A stretch of 64,000 nucleotides of DNA from Botryotinia globosa (GCA_014898425.1 RCSZ01000012.1:2164966-2228965); one strand, 5' to 3'; positions 1 to 12,679 are shown, counted from the stretch's first letter. Program-made: numbers and translations. The notes: generated by a model from the letters alone, not told the origin.

Positions 1-341
1 TATATTTTAACACAGTTGAATAATTTTACTAAAAAATAACAAAGTTATCTATAGTGGGTTAATAATGGATTCGATTAATATAATCGGGTTATAACTTCAA
101 TAAAATCAGGGTGGTTGAGGTGATTAAAATACGATTTGAATAAATATCTTTAAAATGAAACTATAATAGCTTCTAAGTAGATAATACAAATTATCAGGGT
201 ATGGATAAAGACTTATATTGTACCATAAAAATTCTAAATATTATAAAAAATTGAGGTTCTATTATAGGAAGTAGGGTACACTAAGGGCACACTAAGGGTT
301 CGTGCCTAAGGCACGAAGGCAATGTAGTTGGCGCCGTGACA
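1..341 (-). repeat. LTR terminus fragment (TGTCACGG type)
   Basis: Read on the minus strand, a sequence starting TGTCACGGCGCC begins at 341 and runs left off the window. About 25 bases in lies a perfect stem, TTCGTGCC/GGCACGAA with loop TAA (299-317). The TG start, the GC-containing first dozen bases and the nearby palindrome match the other LTR-like terminus at 32467 on the plus strand, so I read both as ends of one LTR-retrotransposon family. No polyprotein is readable next to it and the far end of the LTR is outside the window. Whether this is a solo LTR or the edge of an element cannot be decided. Confidence 0.45.
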
Positions 342-1160
342 ATAATATTTTCAATTATAGTCAAAAATAATATCTTCAATATTTCTTAAAAAACTACAAA
401 AGCTTTTGATTATCTAATTAATTCTATTATCGATTTTATAACAAAGAAAGATTTATCAGTAGCTCTAAAGCCTGCTCAAACTAATAACCATACTATTAAT
501 ACTATTAATTCTCTAGAATTGAGATAGGAAGATTAATATTAATAAATCTTCACACCTTCTTTCATAAGAAAAGATTCTAACAAATTACAGCTAATCTTTT
601 AAATCGCCTAGGTATAAATTGTGTATGATTAGATATAAAAGTTCAAGACTAACATATTTTTTAGAGTCACCTACTCTATTAGCCCGATCTCTTATATATT
701 CTGATACTGATCAAATAATCGCTTCTAGTCTTTTGCAAGACAACATCGATTGTTCAATTAATCCCACCAATAATAAAGCTATACAAGCTGATTGTAGTAT
801 TATTACTACTATCAATCTAAGTAATATTGATAATAACGATTTTGAATTCTACTCTCCTACATGATATCGATTTGGATTAATAACAAATAATTCCTTTTAA
901 GATTCAAATTATATTGCATAAATTTCGGATGCTAACTGTAACCATAAATTCTACAATATTATTAAAAAAGAAGATATTGATGATAAGATACACTATCTAA
1001 TAAATTGAATATTGATTTTAGTTTGAAATAAAGTTTTAAAAAAAGCTAAAGCTCAACTTCTCATCAATCAGTTTGAATCTCGATGTTAATCTTAAGTTTA
1101 AATTGCTTTTAGATCTATATATAATAATCTAAATCAGCTTCAAAATTGCAATAAAGATTT
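342..1160. other. AT-rich degenerate sequence, no gene recognised
   Basis: Very AT-rich sequence with many stops in all frames. An 81-codon open stretch on plus (619-864) has ordinary-looking composition and could be a relic of the retroelement whose LTR ends at 341, but I recognise no domain. Nothing else is supportable here. Confidence 0.5.
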
Positions 1161-1179
1161 ATTAGAAAAGCAACAGTAT

Positions 1180-2104
1180 AAAGAGACGGGGACGACAAGG
1201 GGAAATAACAAAAACCAATATTGCAAGAGAAGATGGAAACAGGAGCAATGGCAAAATGAAGATATCATTGACACAGATCATTCGGAGGACAGCACCTCTA
1301 ACTCGAGCGATGACGACAGTTTCCGACCCGTGAAAAAGCGAAAACTTTCCCTGATATCTGCCGATCATAGGTCAACACTGCCTTATCAATAAAATATAAA
1401 GGATTGTCTCAAATAGAGGTGTAGCCTTGCAACATCCTCAACCGAGCTATTTGAGAAAGATAGGGTACAATTCCAAAGCAACAAGCGATATCTATCGACA
1501 CCTATCGAAAAGAGTTATAGCTATCTCCCTAATCTTTCAAAGTCATCTGGAATTACCCCCAACAGTATAATACCTGTAAGCATACCAGTATCTCGCAATA
1601 TCGTTATAAATCTCAACGCAAAGAAAGCGGAATCCTCGAAAACCTGCAGTGTTGTCATATATTCCAAAGTGCAGGCACCAATATCGCGAAAAACTTCGTC
1701 TCGATGGATATCAAATGAAAACAAGAAAATTCTCAACATGAAAAAGCGTGGCTGTTCGTAGGAGGAAATTCACAACGCTCTTCCAAACCGAACTCAGGGT
1801 GCAATCCAGGTGCAATACTCTACGAAAATCAAAAACGGATCTTTCTGAAAATTCATACGTGGATCTTCTAAAGAAAAGGCTATCAGGCCTTAGAACCTTC
1901 TTCATAGATAATCTACGAGGTGAAGAAGCGATCAACTTCGTTCCAGGAGATGACAACGTGATTGACTTGACCCAAGTTGAGGAAATGGTCAATTCAACAC
2001 AAAATGAGGATTCACCCCATTCCCGTTCCGTTTGCTCAGTGTCATACAATCCTCCCTTCTCTATTCTTGTTTGTGTAACGCCATATACTACTCATATTTC
2101 GTAA
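1180..2104 (+). pseudogene. Broken gene with Myb/SANT-like domain
   Basis: Frame 1 of the plus strand carries an acidic serine-rich stretch followed by a basic, nuclear-localisation-like PVKKRKL (about 1234-1390). Later in the same frame is a region resembling the fungal Myb/SANT helix-turn-helix (about 1700-1840): SRWISNENKKIL, then KKRGCS-stop-EEI, then LPNRTQGAIQVQYSTKIK. The stop TAG at 1765 stands where family members have Trp (sW.eI), consistent with a TGG to TAG transition. The reading then continues one frame over from about 1830 (SENSYVDLLKKRL) to the stop near 2102. So at least one nonsense change and one frameshift are present, and other stops occur before the domain. The Myb/SANT assignment rests on a motif read by eye. 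Confidence 0.5.
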
Positions 2105-2820
2105 TGAATTCGGTGCTATCTGTTGGAAAGTCAAAATAATATTACAATATATGGATAATATTCCTTGTAATTGAAAACTGTGCTGCAAGAGTGTATTTTT
2201 GATATGACCATAGAACTACGTATTGAGAAAGCATACACTACATATATTTAGTAGAATGAATAGGGTGATTATCCTCCCTTGTCGAGGTAGATTTGGGTGT
2301 GATATCCACCGGGTCATACCCCAGACTAACCAGGTATACTCTACCCAGTGCCCACCCTATGGTGTCTTTTTGGGACAAAAGGGGACAAAAACTGAATTTT
2401 TAATATAGACTATGTTGGAAAGAAATGGCAGGTGCACCTTATGTGCATATAACATCTTCCACTTCAGGCGTTAGATTTAGATCACTACAGCAATTCTACA
2501 TAGTCAATAATACATGCATTCCACTAGCCTACTCTCTTAATTGTGAACACATATATTATATATCACTTATATATAACCTCTAAACAGTAAAAACCTTTAG
2601 AAGAATACTAAAAAGGGAGTTTCTGATCTAATCAATAGCTAAACATGATTAATAGATTCCTATTATCTTTTCCTTTTACATAAAGCAATCAAAGAAAAGG
2701 CCTTATAACTCAAAAAAATGAAAAGAAATTTAATATACCTAAGCAATTATCATTAAAATGATTCAGAGGCCAAGCTTTCTCAACCACCACCTAACAAATG
2801 TTGTATATGATAGCACATCA
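2105..2820. other. Intergenic; possible LTR remnant near 2412
   Basis: No gene seen. TGTTGGAAAG occurs at about 2125 and again at about 2412. The second is preceded by a GGGACAAAAGGGGACAAAA purine-rich tract, so this may be a decayed Copia-type LTR edge. The evidence is thin. Confidence 0.25.
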
Positions 2821-5535
2821 TGCACGACACTGCAGCAACAGCTGCCTTCGATAGATCTGGCAATGAAACCTCCAGGTCTGCTAGTTCAATGTCGACAGAA
2901 GCCTCTTTGCATACACGACAATTCTTGTTGTGACCAACACACCGCGAATCGATATGATCTGCATCCAGGAAACCTGGCAAAACACAGAATCACCCGGGCT
3001 GCGACTGCTACACCCCGATGGACTGTTGGGACTACGCGAACCCAGAGGAGCCCTCCCCACCCAGGGTGATGACCTATATGCGAAAGAGCACGGGCATACG
3101 GACACAACAGCAACGCCCGATACACAATAAGAATCTGCTATGAGTCGACGTCAATGGCATCGCAATCCTATACAGCTACCGACGTGCTACAGCCCACCAC
3201 CGATGAAGTAATCGACTACGTCGCATCCCTAGCACTGGAAAGCCAATGCTTGGTAGATAGGTACTTCAACTCCCGGAATGACTTCCATCATGGAGCTGAG
3301 CTGGTTGGCTGGTCCTCTACCAGCGGTATGAATCACATAGGTATCGCGAGGGATCCGACACAACGTTCTGGTCACGTCCTTGACCTGTCCTTCTCGAAAT
3401 TACCCTTCAACAACCCTGGCATCTGCGAGGACATGCATACCGGCTCGGATCACGTCACACAAGTCACCATTGTCCCAGGCGGAGGCAATTTCCCCCTCGA
3501 ACGATCTCATTACTGGGTGCCAGAGACGTAGTTACCGCGATTCTTCAATCTAGTGAGACTGGGGGTATCACGATTGGGAGATGCTCAGACCGTTCAAGAA
3601 AGGATAGCCGTTGAAGAGTATATCAGAGACTTCACAACTACAATAGAGGTTACCATCAATGTAGTGGGCAGATTCGATCGAGGTAAGGGGTACCCAACAC
3701 CATAGTGGACCTCGAAATGCAAGGAAGCGTACCAAAGCTATCTCAAGGCTCGCTGATATCTGGTACCGGGAGAGCAGATGCCACACGAGACTAGATACTT
3801 TCACGACATTATAAGCAAAGCGAAACGCAAGCACTTGAAGAATGGCATCAATGGGGTCAAGGACGACAAGGAGCTATACAGAGTCATCAACTGGCGTAAG
3901 TTGGCTATTAATTTGAAGTCGTTCCTCCGTTGATTAACAACGTTATAATTGAAGGTATTATAAAGAAGGTAGAGGCCTTTCGAACAGCAGTTCTGCGCAG
4001 GCCTAGCACCGACGACGACCTCAACTCCGACCCTCTGAAGAATTGGGAAGGAATTGGCGGTCTCCCGTAATTCCAGTCAATATCGATAGAGGTGGAGCGT
4101 AATACTTTGAGGGTTTCTAGCACTTCTCCTGGAATGGATAGAATCATGGTTTGTCTACTCAAGATATGCTGGGGCTTGGTCAGGTATATCCTATAGTAGC
4201 TGTATAACCGCTGCCTGACACTCAGCTTCTTCCCGGAGGCTTGAAAGCTGGTGCAGGTTGCGATGCTCCCCAAGGTAGATAAGAAAGACAAGTCCTCGAT
4301 CCGGTTCTGGCAGCCGATTGCATTGATTTCCTGTATCTTCAAGGGTCTGGAACGAATTATAGCACGCATGATAGCCTGTAACCCCCTTACCCAAGAACTC
4401 CTCAGCCACCAGTATGGTGATGCCTTCCCAAAGCGGCCAGCCATAAACCCAGTGGCTAGCTTTACACATGATGTGGAACAAGCCATGTCTCGAGGCATTG
4501 AAATCGCAATAATTATAATGGACGTCTAGGGTGCGTTCGATGCTCTATTGAAAAGACGACTTAGGACACGCATGGCCAAACAAGGCTGGCCTCTGACCTT
4601 GCTCAAGCTCGTAAACTCTTTCCTCACCAATCGACAAGTGCGTATCCGCCTGGAAGACTCGATCACTTCAAGCTACAGCGTGGCCTGCGGCATGCAACAG
4701 GGATCCCCTCTGTCCCCGGTGCTCTATTGCTCTACCTCGCTGAGCTATTCGCACAGGATGAGACTCTGCACTTTGGATACGCGGACAACCTGTACCTGTA
4801 CAGAGCCTCCAAGTACCTCTCCCAAAGCTTCCTTTTTCTGGTGACCGAGGTCTAGTACATACTGCGCTGGGGAGACAAGGACACGGTTACTTTCGCCCCA
4901 GAGAAACTGGAGATAATCCACCTCTCTAAGAAGAAAAGGAGCAAAGAACCGATCTGCGCTGTCAATAACAACCTGATTATCACACCGATCACGAAAACTG
5001 AGACAGCGGGTCCCCAGCCTGCTTTTCGATAGCTCAAAGTCTGGTTTGACCGTAAACTCATCTTCAAGTGAGATGTATGGGAACGCACAGTCAGAGTCAG
5101 AGTGGTCGCCCGTCACATCAGGAGCCTAGCTAAGAAAGTGGGCGGCTGTCCACTCTCCGCACTGCGGAAGGCCGTAGTCATCTGCGTCATCCCCTCCTTC
5201 ACCTAGGGAACGGGTACGCCGGCAGGACCAAAGCCCCGCGAGTCCTTTGCTCTGGTCGTTTGCCAGTTGTCAGCGCACGGGTAGGCTGGCACATCGCCGT
5301 CCTCGAAAAGATCCTGGTCCCTGCTATACGAGGCGTTTTTCCGGTATGGAGAACCACACCCACCACTGCCCTCTTTCGAGACTCAGACATCCCATCAGGG
5401 ATAGCCATGCTCAAAGACGCAATAAGAATCCAGACAATGGACCCCTCCCACCCCCTCCCACCCCTGATCATACAAGGCAAGAGCGCGGGCACAAGACAGG
5501 TCGCCAAGACTAAGATAGAGGCTCCATTCATTAAT
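2820..5535 (+). mobile_element. LINE A: degenerate non-LTR retrotransposon (EN-RT)
   Basis: Translated pieces on plus, spread over several frames, follow the order of a fungal LINE ORF2. An endonuclease start (IDMICIQETW, ~2950) is followed by PPRVMTYMRKSTGIRTQQ (~3055) and the endonuclease end (VLDLSFSKLPF...GSDH, 3154-3531), where the usual GDFN is replaced by DRYFN. The reverse transcriptase follows: FWQPIALISCIFKGLERII (~4304), MDV-stop-GAFDA (~4518), GMQQGSPLSPVLY (~4689), then after a frameshift GYADN at 4775-4789 instead of YADD. A thumb-like stretch (EKLEIIHLS, ~4900) and PVWRTTPTTALFRDSDIPS (~5340) close it. Multiple stops and frameshifts make it dead. No RNase H domain or poly-A-like tail is visible, so the 3' end is truncated or decayed. 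It is less AT-rich than LINE B and belongs to a different subfamily. Confidence 0.8.
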
Positions 5536-5540
5536 TATCA

Positions 5541-5910
5541 ATGACAACACGCAAACTTTATTCTAACATTATGATACAGCATATCACCTCTGGCTGCATC
5601 ATATCGCTAGCCTATTCTTCGCCACTCAACCTATCCTTAGCGATTGCCCTATGCCAATACTTATTGAATATTAAAAACTGCCCAACAATGTTAATTGTTG
5701 CTAATCACTATTATAGTCTATAAGTTAGTGATTCTATAGCCTGTTATTAATCCGTTGTAACACGCGATTGCGGAAGTAAGCAATAAAAAAATGGGTTTTA
5801 TTATAATGGACATGGTTACCATTGGACCAGTCATACCCCTTAGGGCTCCGGCACCCAGCTAATTAAATATTGTATGCCTATTTAGGCTAGCACCTTCTTC
5901 TGCAATAGAG
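5541..5910. other. Intergenic, nothing recognised
   Basis: Moderately AT-rich. The only open stretch (5541-5723, 60 codons) is low-complexity hydrophobic and I do not regard it as a gene. Confidence 0.4.
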
Positions 5911-5913
5911 TAA

Positions 5914-6265
5914 GGGCCCGTTCGGATCGATTTTTTAGATAATGTAGAGCTATATTTGTTAGCAATATAGATCTAAATAAGTGTTTACTAAACACAAATG
6001 TTATTCAACAATTTATATTGATAGTAAAATTGAAAAAAAGTGATTTACTAAATATTTATATTGAGTTACAAAAAGTTACAAAATATGAATTTACAAATTT
6101 CGAAAATTTGTATAATAGTTTTGTTAAACCTTGTTAAATCTGTAATACAACTTTTATTAGTATTTAATAATATTTGTTGATATTTATTATTCTATATTTT
6201 ATAGATCTATAAAATTTAAGTTAAGTCATTAGTCAACAAATTGAAAAAACGATCTGAACGGGCTC
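5914..6265. mobile_element. MITE with Harbinger-like ends (TAA target duplication)
   Basis: A 352-bp AT-rich element has terminal inverted repeats of about 22 bp: GGGCCCGTTCGGATCG at the left (5914) and the complement of GAGCCCGTTCAGATCG at the right (ending 6265), both followed by A/T runs. It is flanked by TAA on each side (5911-5913 and 6266-6268). A 3-bp TWA duplication and GGGCCCGTTC-type ends are typical of PIF/Harbinger-derived MITEs. There is no coding capacity. The two TIRs differ at three or four positions, so this is an older insertion. Confidence 0.8.
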
Positions 6266-6269
6266 TAAA

Positions 6270-7956
6270 TGGCCATGTGCGGAATACTCCGGAAATTGCA
6301 AAATCAAGCTTTTTCTAATTTTACGCCCTACACCCTACGCCCTACGCCCGCATGAGAATCCCAACGTCAACCAACGTCAACCAACGCCACATGCGCAGTC
6401 TTACAATTCAATGATGTGTTCCAGCACAATAATACGTCGCACAACCTTGAAGCTTAAAAGCTAGGATCGGCCGGTTCTGATAGATTTTAACTAAGTCTAA
6501 TTGAATACTGGTAGTTCTTATCTGGTGCTAGTTGATTTGAAGATTTCAACATTCCTGGTTAATTGGTGGGGTGTAACCCCGGCTAAGCCTAAGACATCGC
6601 TTACTGACAGGGGCCAGTACATTGGGAGGTCGAAAATGTCAAGAGAACAGAACTAAAACAACCATATTCAATGAATAGTCTAACACAACTGCAGCTAGAT
6701 TTAGTAGCTAGCATTACATTGATTGAAATCATGATTCTAATTATGATTTTGGTAGCTAGTTTCATGATACTGGATAATGCCAAGGATTCTTCTCTCGCTA
6801 GCTGCCTCGTTACAGACCTATTGGAACATATAGAACTCTGACTATGTGAGCCGACGAAATTTCAGCCTGATACAGCCCGCAAGAGACGACGACAAGAATA
6901 CATCTTCCTGTTCCACATTCTCTGTAAACTTCTTATCTAGATAAGTCTCATAATCTGTATAGATAGTGGCAAGAAGCTCTTTCATGGCTAGTTTCATTAG
7001 CATGTTCTCTGATGAAGTGAACATCGGAATAGTAACGGATGATTACCGCGCACGGAGAAATGAGTCCCAATGCACACACGTACACCGCTTCCAAATGTCC
7101 AAATCCACTTCCGTATCTCCGCAAGCGTTTTCTCGTCAGCTGTAAGCCACCTCCCAGGTTGCCATTCATCCGGATATGGGAAGGGAATGGGATTGAAGTA
7201 GAGAGATCATGCAGAGAAGCTGACAAAAGTGCCGCCAGGGATATCAAATTTCCCTACGAGCTGACAGCCTGAATCTGGCACGACACGAGGAAAAGGGACA
7301 GTACAGGATGCACGAGTTCGCATCGTCTCGATGACGACGGCGTCAAGCACTGGTAAACTCGCAAGGCGATGGGCCAAGCTTTAGTCGCTAGGCTCGGCTA
7401 GAGTGAGGAGTTCTCTTCGGAGCGTCCGTTCCCAGTCCGGAGCTTGTGTGTAAAAAAAGTGACCGACTTATTGATATGGCCGAGCCATTGATAAACTACG
7501 TTAATTGAAATTAATAATCTGTATCTAAAATTAGCAATTTATATTAAAAAACTAATAATCTATATTAAAAAGTTAGTTTTTCTCACTTTTTGTTCCAAAA
7601 AGATACCATATCTAGCAGTGATAACCTTATTGTACAATTGAATAATACAGAATAATGAGTTTGCCGTTGTTGCTGAATGATCAGTTTAAGTACACTCATT
7701 TCGAATCTCCATCAAGAGCCTGTCACTGATAGGCCACTTTGAGTACAATGCGCTAAAGGTTCAAAAGACACTGCAGCGTCAAACGTCCACCTCCCTCCTT
7801 ATAAACAAAGCAGATTTGACCTAACACTTCTCCGTTCGGTCTAATGCGTTTATCAACAAGAGGCATACGACAAGAATCATATCATCTTATTTTACTGCGT
7901 CCGCCTTTCGAGTTTCGACACATTGTAAATCTTTCAAAGTGGAGCACTGGGAGACA
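6270..7956. other. Intergenic, no supported gene
   Basis: Mixed-composition sequence with short overlapping open stretches on both strands (for example 7039-7272 plus and 6948-7247 minus). None shows a recognisable domain. Short direct repeats of CCTACGCC and CAACGTCAAC lie at 6327-6390. The last ~150 bases may have been promoter and leader of the transporter pseudogene that starts at 7957. Confidence 0.4.
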
Positions 7957-8396
7957 ATGGTATCGAGCTCTGAGCACGGCTCGTCACCGGCTAATCGTTC
8001 GCAAATCCCAGATGACGAAATATGGACATTCGTTGACGAAATAAATTCTTCTCCCAATGTTGAAAGACCTTCGCCTTCTCTTCCTACAGCGGTCAACCAA
8101 ATGCCCGTCAATACCGAAGTCAGTTATCCCAAGGGGAGTCGTGATGCCTGATTGGTAGTACTAAATGCTTGGTGTAGTTTGACCATATCATTAGATATTT
8201 ACAATACAACCGGAGTGCTCGAGATCGTCATCTCGGAATCTATATTGCCAAAAGAATCTTCGTCTACTCTTGGCTGGATATTCTCAATCTATGCCTTCGT
8301 AAACTGGATCTGTGGGATGCAAATTGGACCAACCTTCGATGCGATGGGTCCTCGTGGACTGCTCATTGCAGGAACTATTTGCACGCTCATTGGCAT

Positions 8397-8408
8397 TTTG
8401 GCGTTTAG
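8397..8408. repeat. Target-site duplication, left copy of LINE B
   Basis: TTTGGCGTTTAG, 12 bp, is identical to 14391-14402. It lies directly before the TTGA-repeat tail of LINE B and within the transporter codons for LAFS. Confidence 0.9.
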
Positions 8409-8471
8409 TTGATTGATTGATTGATTGATTGATTTAATTTAACGTCCCTCTTCAGTCCATGACTATATAAG

Positions 8472-8570
8472 ACGGCTAGGCCGTAAGGGCACTAGCAGAT
8501 AACTTTTGATGTATAAGATGAGAATAAACTAATAGGGGAAGTGAAAAACGAATACTGAGGCACAGTGCCT
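8472..8570 (-). other. Two hairpins in LINE B 3' UTR
   Basis: ACGGC-TAG-GCCGT at 8472-8484 and AGGCAC-A-GTGCCT at 8558-8570 are perfect stems between the ORF2 stop and the tail. Some LINE reverse transcriptases recognise a 3' stem-loop. LINE C carries different stems in the same place. Confidence 0.5.
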
Positions 8571-8623
8571 ACTATTGTATGTAGTCTATGTAATAGATTT
8601 TGAGAAGAGTTTTATTCTTTTCT

Positions 8624-8745
8624 CTCCTCTCACTCCTCTCACTCCTCTCACTCCTCTCACTCCTCTCACTCCTCTCACTCCTCTCACTCCTCTCACTCCT
8701 CTCTCTCCTCTCACTCCTCTCTCTCCTCTCTCTCCTTTCTCTCCT
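8624..8745. repeat. 9-bp minisatellite (CTCCTCTCA)n
   Basis: About eight perfect units of CTCCTCTCA are followed by degenerate units (CTCCTCTCT and similar). On minus it is GAGAGGAGT-like, and it directly abuts and partly overlaps the Glu/Arg-rich end of ORF2, whose stop TGA lies inside a unit at 8711-8713. It probably arose by expansion of the purine-rich ORF2 tail. Confidence 0.9.
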
Positions 8746-11700
8746 TTTGTATCTCTTCTTCTAGCTCTCTAACTATTCTTTCTCCTTCGCTTATTGAGTC
8801 TTCATTTTCGATTGTTTCGTTTTGGGTTTCAGCTCTAGCTAGATGCCAGGTCCTTGTAGCAATTTTGGTAGTATTGATGAATTTGGTTGCTAATTCAATA
8901 CCTATTTTCGTGTGTAGCAAGAATTGTAAGTTGATTTTGGATACTGGTAGGTCCTTGAAAATTTCTTTCCTTTCTTTTCTGTATATAGAGCATCCAATAA
9001 GTAGATGAGCTGCTGTTTCGATATTATTGCAGATACACTTATTATTGGAAAGCTTGAATCGATGTAGATATGACTTAATATATCCATGGCCTATTTTGAG
9101 TTGGAAGAATGCGCTAGCGGTATTTCGCTTTGTGCCTTCCGGAAGTTTGATTTTAGTTCCAATTTTCCATGGAAAAAGCTTTGAGTAGGTTGTATTGGAT
9201 TGATTCGTTCTGAGGTCGTATTGATTGAGGGTATCAAGCCATTGATCATTATTGTATTCTTTTATAATCATACCGAGTAGTCCGAAGCTAGTTTCGTTTG
9301 AGGCAGATCGTATTGTTGTAGCTTCTTTCGCTAGTTTGTCTGCTAGCTCGTTTCCCCATATTGAAGTGTGACCTGGAACCCAATTAAGGGATACTTCAGC
9401 TCCTTTAGCCCTAATTGCTTCAGCAGCTTTTATAGCTCGTATTTGGTATGCTTGTCCTGGGTGATCTGAGGGGTTTTTTAATCGATACAGCCCGGCCTGA
9501 TTGTCTGAATAGATTTTGTATTTTTGGCCTTTGTATGCAAGCGAGCTAGCATATTCGATAGCTTTCATTACTCCATATAGTTCTCCATTATAGACCAATT
9601 GGTTGATTCCAATATTAATCTTTTCTTGATGTGATATATAGTTGTTTGGTTGTATTGCAATTATGCCCACTCCTATTCCTATTCCTTTTTCAGTAGAAGA
9701 AGCATCGGTGTATATATAAGTTGTATTTTTGTCTCTGTGTTTGAATATGATATTATGGAGTAAAGCTGTATCTTCCTTAGAGGCTTTGCTAATATTGACT
9801 TTTTATGGAGTATCCCTTTTCCATGGAGGGAAATTGAAGTGTGAAATCTTTTCAAATGAAGTGTATTCGAGATCCTTACGTATTGATTCTCTTATTCTAT
9901 CTAATTGAATTGGCCTAAATCGTAATCTTCGGGGAGTGGATATCGATTCGTGATCATTTTGATATTGAGTTAATATTTCCTTTTCCATATTGATTGGGTG
10001 ATTGGGTGAAAGCTTGGCTAATCGGAAGGCATATCGTCTGATATTTGAATCTAGCCGAATTTTCGAAGGTATTAGACCTGCTTCGACTTCCATAGGGCGG
10101 ATTGGAGTAGTTTTGAAAACCCCTAGTATCTTGCGAAGCGCTAGGTTTTGAAGTGATTGTAATATATCCTTGAACTTGACTTGTTGTTTCCACCATATTA
10201 TCGAACCATAATCGGCTATGCTAGTTATACATGCCATATATAATTGTCTTATAGCCTTTGGACTAAGGCCTTTTTCAGTATTAACTAAATGAGTTATACG
10301 TTGAAAAGCTCCTTTCACTTGCGCTACTCTAATATTAATATATTGATTAAATTTGAAATTGGGGTCAAACCAAATACTAAGCTATTTAATTAAAGATTAA
10401 GATAATACTATTTCCGAATTAAATAAGATAATAGAATATTGAGTTGTTAGTTTGGAAGATAAGAAGTGCATTAGCTTTGTTTTTGTTAGATCGAATTGAA
10501 TTGCATTTTTCAAGCTAAGTTTGTATAATTACCTTATAGCTCTTTCTAACAAGTTGATATTCTTTTTCCAAGTAGTAAAGCTAATAATAAGTGCAATATT
10601 GTCAATATAGGAGAGGAATTTGATTGAGTTGTTTTGAAAGAGGTCTCGAATGTATATTAGAAAGAGAATTGGTGAGATAGGGCTACCTTGTGGTATTCCT
10701 GTAGAGATTGGTTTGAAGGATTCGGTTTGATTGTTGAAGGATAGTTTTAGTTGTCTATATTGTAGAAAGGAGGCTATCCAAGCAATAAGATTTATAGGTA
10801 ATTGAAGCCTTTTGCAAATATCTAGAAGGCGATTCTTTGAAACATGGTCAAATGCGCCTTTTATATCTATAAACAAAATCGTGGTCTTATTATTAGCTCG
10901 TTTATTGATTTCAATCTCTGTAGTCAAAAGGAGGGCTGTATCAATTGCCGATTTCTTTTGTCGATCTCCCATTTGGCTATTGTGTAAGAGATGAGTGGTT
11001 TCCGCTAAATACCCTAATTGCTAAACTAGAATTCTTTTGCTTACTTTCCCTAAGTAATTAAGAAGTACAATAACTCTATATACTTTTGATATTGAGTAAT
11101 TGGATTTAAAGGCTTTCTTAAGGATCGCTTCAGTGGCTTGTTTCCAATATTGTAAATGATATTCTATATTAAGAAGTTTGCTATATAGGATAAAAAAGAT
11201 TTGTGGAATAGCTTTATATGTCTTTATAATGATTTCCTAAGTAATATTATTTAGGCCAGGAGTCTTCTCTTATATTTTAGCTGAGCAAGTGTTCTTTAAT
11301 TCGTTTTAAAAGAGGCCTGGCCATTCCTATTCATCTGATTGTTGATATCCTTTTTATATTGATTTTAGGATAATAGGGGGTTGAGGAAAAAGAATGGATC
11401 TGAATATAGAGCATTTCTTTTCGAAGAAGGTTTCTATATTAATATTAGGAATCCTTTGATTTTGATGATCCTTTGTATAGGCCATTGCTTTGAAGATTGT
11501 TTGAGTATCCTCTTTTTCCAGAAAGTTATTCCAATGGTCCTTCTTTGCTGTTTTGATAGCTTGAAAGTATTTGTTTCTAGCCTTATAGTATATCTCTTTC
11601 GAATCGTGATTTTCGAGATTGTTATCAATTTGTTGTTTAGCTTTTCCTAACTCTTTTCGAAGAGTCTTTAGCTCAGGTGACCACCATGGTTTAGCTCTTT

Positions 11701-12679
11701 TGTTTGTTATAACTTTCGGAGTTGAGCCTTCTATTGCTTTCCTAATAATTCTAGTAAGTTCGCTAGCTGCTTGGTCCAATTTGGAACGATATATATCGTT
11801 CTCTATTAGGAAATCAAATGAGGTTTCTTCGGTTGTAGGGAATGTTTCTAACTCGGCAAGAGTAGGCGAGCGATTAGCTTTGAATTGAAGGATAGATTCG
11901 AAGGTTTCCCAATTGGTTAGCTTTGTATGGTATCGTACTATTGGTTCTTGTTGAGAAGTATTTGGATACTCTTTTCCTTTTAATTCGAATAGGATTCCTG
12001 TATGATCGGATCCTATATTTGAAAGTGTTTGCCAATCTTGTATCCTTAGAGAAATGCTTTCGGAGGCTAGTGTAAGATCTAGCACACTTGGGTTTAGGAG
12101 ATTCGTACGAAAGAAGGTGCTAGCTCCGGGTTCGTTTAAGAGGATAAGATTTTGGTCTTCGAACCACTCAGCTAATTGATCAGCATCTCCACTTTTGTTT
12201 GTATAGGGATCCCAGAGTGGATGATGGGTATTGAAGTCTCCCAATACAATTGTATATTGGCTAAGAGGTATATTATATAGAAGTCGTTCGATTGTATATC
12301 CTTGTTCTTTGGTTTGATCTGCTTCGTTGTATATATTGATAATCTGAAAGGTTTCGCTTCTGTTTTGGCAATTTATTATTTGTATATCTGGATCTACCGG
12401 TGAGCTTGGAGCTAAATCAATTGAAGCTCGAAGATCTTTGGATGTATAGAAGAGGGTTCGGGGTCGGAGAGTGGGGTTAAATTTGGGTAGGGTTTGGATA
12501 AAATTTTGGTGTAGAATCGATCTACAATTGGAGAAATCGAATCCGTTTTTCATAATCCAGGGTTCTTGAATAAGGATTATATCAATATTGAGCTCTAATG
12601 CTAGCTGTAGAACGTTCTCTGTAGCTTGAGAGCTTCTATTAAGGTTTATTTGAAGGAATCGTATATTGGTGTAACTCAT
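8711..12679 (-). pseudogene. LINE B ORF2: endonuclease-reverse transcriptase-RNase H
   Basis: One frame runs 1323 codons from ATG at 12679 to TGA at 8711. The AP endonuclease spans about residues 1-235 (IRFLQINLNRS, ILIQEPW, VLGDFNTHHPLWD, VLDLTLAS, GSDHTGI). The reverse transcriptase lies around 10972-10529 (FIDIKGAFDHVSKNRL, STGIPQGSPISPILFLIY, LSYIDN). A connector follows (10318-9803, LRQLY-type region, WKRDTP), then RNase H (YTDASS, NGELYGVMKAIEYA, YSDNQAGL, LNWVPGHTSIWGNELAD) and a CCHC-like C-x-C-x8-H-x4-C near the end. Its acidic-basic tail is EKERKEREEREE-like. In-frame stops occur at 11354, 11327, 11306, 11270, 11237, 11021, 10529, 10397, 10382 and 9803 (left base of each). Compared with LINE C, the stop at 10382 replaces Trp. 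The catalytic YxDD reads YIDN. The product would normally nick target DNA and reverse-transcribe its own RNA; this copy cannot. Confidence 0.93.

Noticed and set aside
8575..8772. Open frame with PLTPLTPLT repeat on plus
   Set aside because: Translation of the 9-bp minisatellite in the LINE B 3' UTR, on the opposite strand to the element.
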